Positions 63,595 through 64,000 of a stretch of 64,000 nt of DNA are shown in pieces. The stretch lies in assembly GCF_900116005.1 (NCBI RefSeq), contig NZ_FOYI01000001.1, positions 496,001 to 560,000 of the forward strand, written 5' to 3'. Under the pieces are notes generated by a model. It searched no databases. It saw only the letters and a list, made by a program, of their open reading frames with translations, and was not told the origin of the DNA. Source of the stretch: Poseidonocella sedimentorum (GTDB lineage: Bacteria > Pseudomonadota > Alphaproteobacteria > Rhodobacterales > Rhodobacteraceae). Each line of letters opens with the position of its first letter. Positions within the stretch are counted from its first letter, which is position 1. The position numbers were made by a program, and so were the translations under genes.

Positions 63595-64000
63595 TCAGGC
63601 GGCCGACTTCTTGGTGGGCTTGCCAGCAGGTTTGTTCGCGGCCTTGCTGTCGGCCTTTTGGCCGGTCTCGCTGATGACGCGTGGCGCGCCGGCGTTGGCG
63701 TCGATGAACTCGAGCACAAGGGGGCGGATGTTGTTGCGCCAGCTGCGGCCGGCGAAAATTCCGTAATGGCCCGCGCCTTCTTCGAGGTGGCTCGCCTTCT
63801 TCTCGGCCGGCAGTCCGGTGCAGAGGTCGAGCGCGGCCACGCATTGCCCGGGGGCGGAGATATCATCCTTGGAGCCTTCGACGGTCTTGACCGCGACCGA
63901 GGTGATCGCGCCGATGTCGACCGGAACGCCGTCGACCACGAAGCGGTTCTCGGCGATTTCGCGCCCCTTGAAGATGCGCTCGACGGTGGAGAGGTAGAAT
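63595..64000 (-). CDS. phaZ: Polyhydroxyalkanoate depolymerase PhaZ, C-terminal part
   Basis: Only the last 134 codons are inside the window; the gene continues past 64000. The visible part reads FYLSTVERIFKGREI, then VAVKTVEGSKDDISAPGQCV, which holds the triad Asp region, and EEGAGHYGIFAGRSWRNNIR with the triad His. These match intracellular poly-3-hydroxybutyrate depolymerases. A Lys/Ala-rich tail (KAANKPAGKPTKKSAA) follows the catalytic domain and could help binding to granules or DNA. Confidence 0.88.
   Translation of the reverse strand, partial: FYLSTVERIFKGREIAENRFVVDGVPVDIGAITSVAVKTVEGSKDDISAPGQCVAALDLCTGLPAEKKASHLEEGAGHYGIFAGRSWRNNIRPLVLEFIDANAGAPRVISETGQKADSKAANKPAGKPTKKSAA

Overview
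The window is a stretch of high-GC alphaproteobacterial chromosome, most likely from the Rhodobacteraceae (Roseobacter-type). This rests on gene content: CarD, a GapR-type DUF2312 protein, a Suv3-like helicase, an Hsp15-like S4 protein and 7Fe-8S ferredoxin in a row, UrtABCDE, a short-chain acyl-CoA regulator of the ScfR type, an L-arabinonate dehydratase and a PhaZ-type depolymerase. No rRNA, tRNA, CRISPR array, intact insertion sequence or replication origin was found.

Layout. 1-9.1 kb: a 2719-residue membrane-anchored beta-propeller protein ending in a peptidoglycan-binding domain, overlapped by an unknown 305-residue gene; both have visibly lower GC than the rest. 9.3-23.4 kb: housekeeping genes (lysophospholipase, SCP2 protein, TPR protein, helicase, S4 protein, ferredoxin, CarD, a Kef-type antiporter, a PilM/GspL-to-PilP/GspC-like fusion, a SIMPL protein, MetY, an amidase). 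23.4-28.7 kb: a glycosyltransferase-like protein, a methyltransferase, an L-arabinonate dehydratase/sugar dehydrogenase pair and a DUF998 membrane protein. 28.8-36.0 kb (minus): a Liv-type ABC transporter operon ending in acetyl-CoA synthetase. 36.2-42.4 kb (plus, divergent): ScfR-type regulator, single-domain response regulator, small two-helix membrane protein, solute-symporter/histidine-kinase hybrid, and an orphan FliM/FliN-like protein. 42.5-43.6 kb: three small genes including gapR. 43.6-53.5 kb (minus): a sugar ABC transporter with a GH43 glycosidase, two oxidoreductases and two isomerase-like proteins, facing a LacI regulator at 53.8 kb with two palindromic operators between. 54.9-62.6 kb: an FAD-linked oxidase and the urea transporter urtABCDE (minus). 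62.6-64 kb: a DUF6151 protein and the 3' end of phaZ.

How the parts fit. The Liv-type operon with acs and the divergent regulator/kinase cassette look like one short-chain-acid uptake, activation and sensing module. The ScfR-type regulator contains a stretch that aligns with a histidine-kinase DHp helix, including the phospho-accepting His, and the adjacent response regulator has no output domain, so a direct phosphorelay is possible. This is the best candidate for an undescribed system. The 43.6-53.5 kb operon should import and degrade xylan- or arabinan-type oligosaccharides, and the arabinonate genes at 25-28 kb would take released arabinose into a non-phosphorylative route. All three operons that begin with a substrate-binding protein gene carry a strong stem-loop just after that gene.
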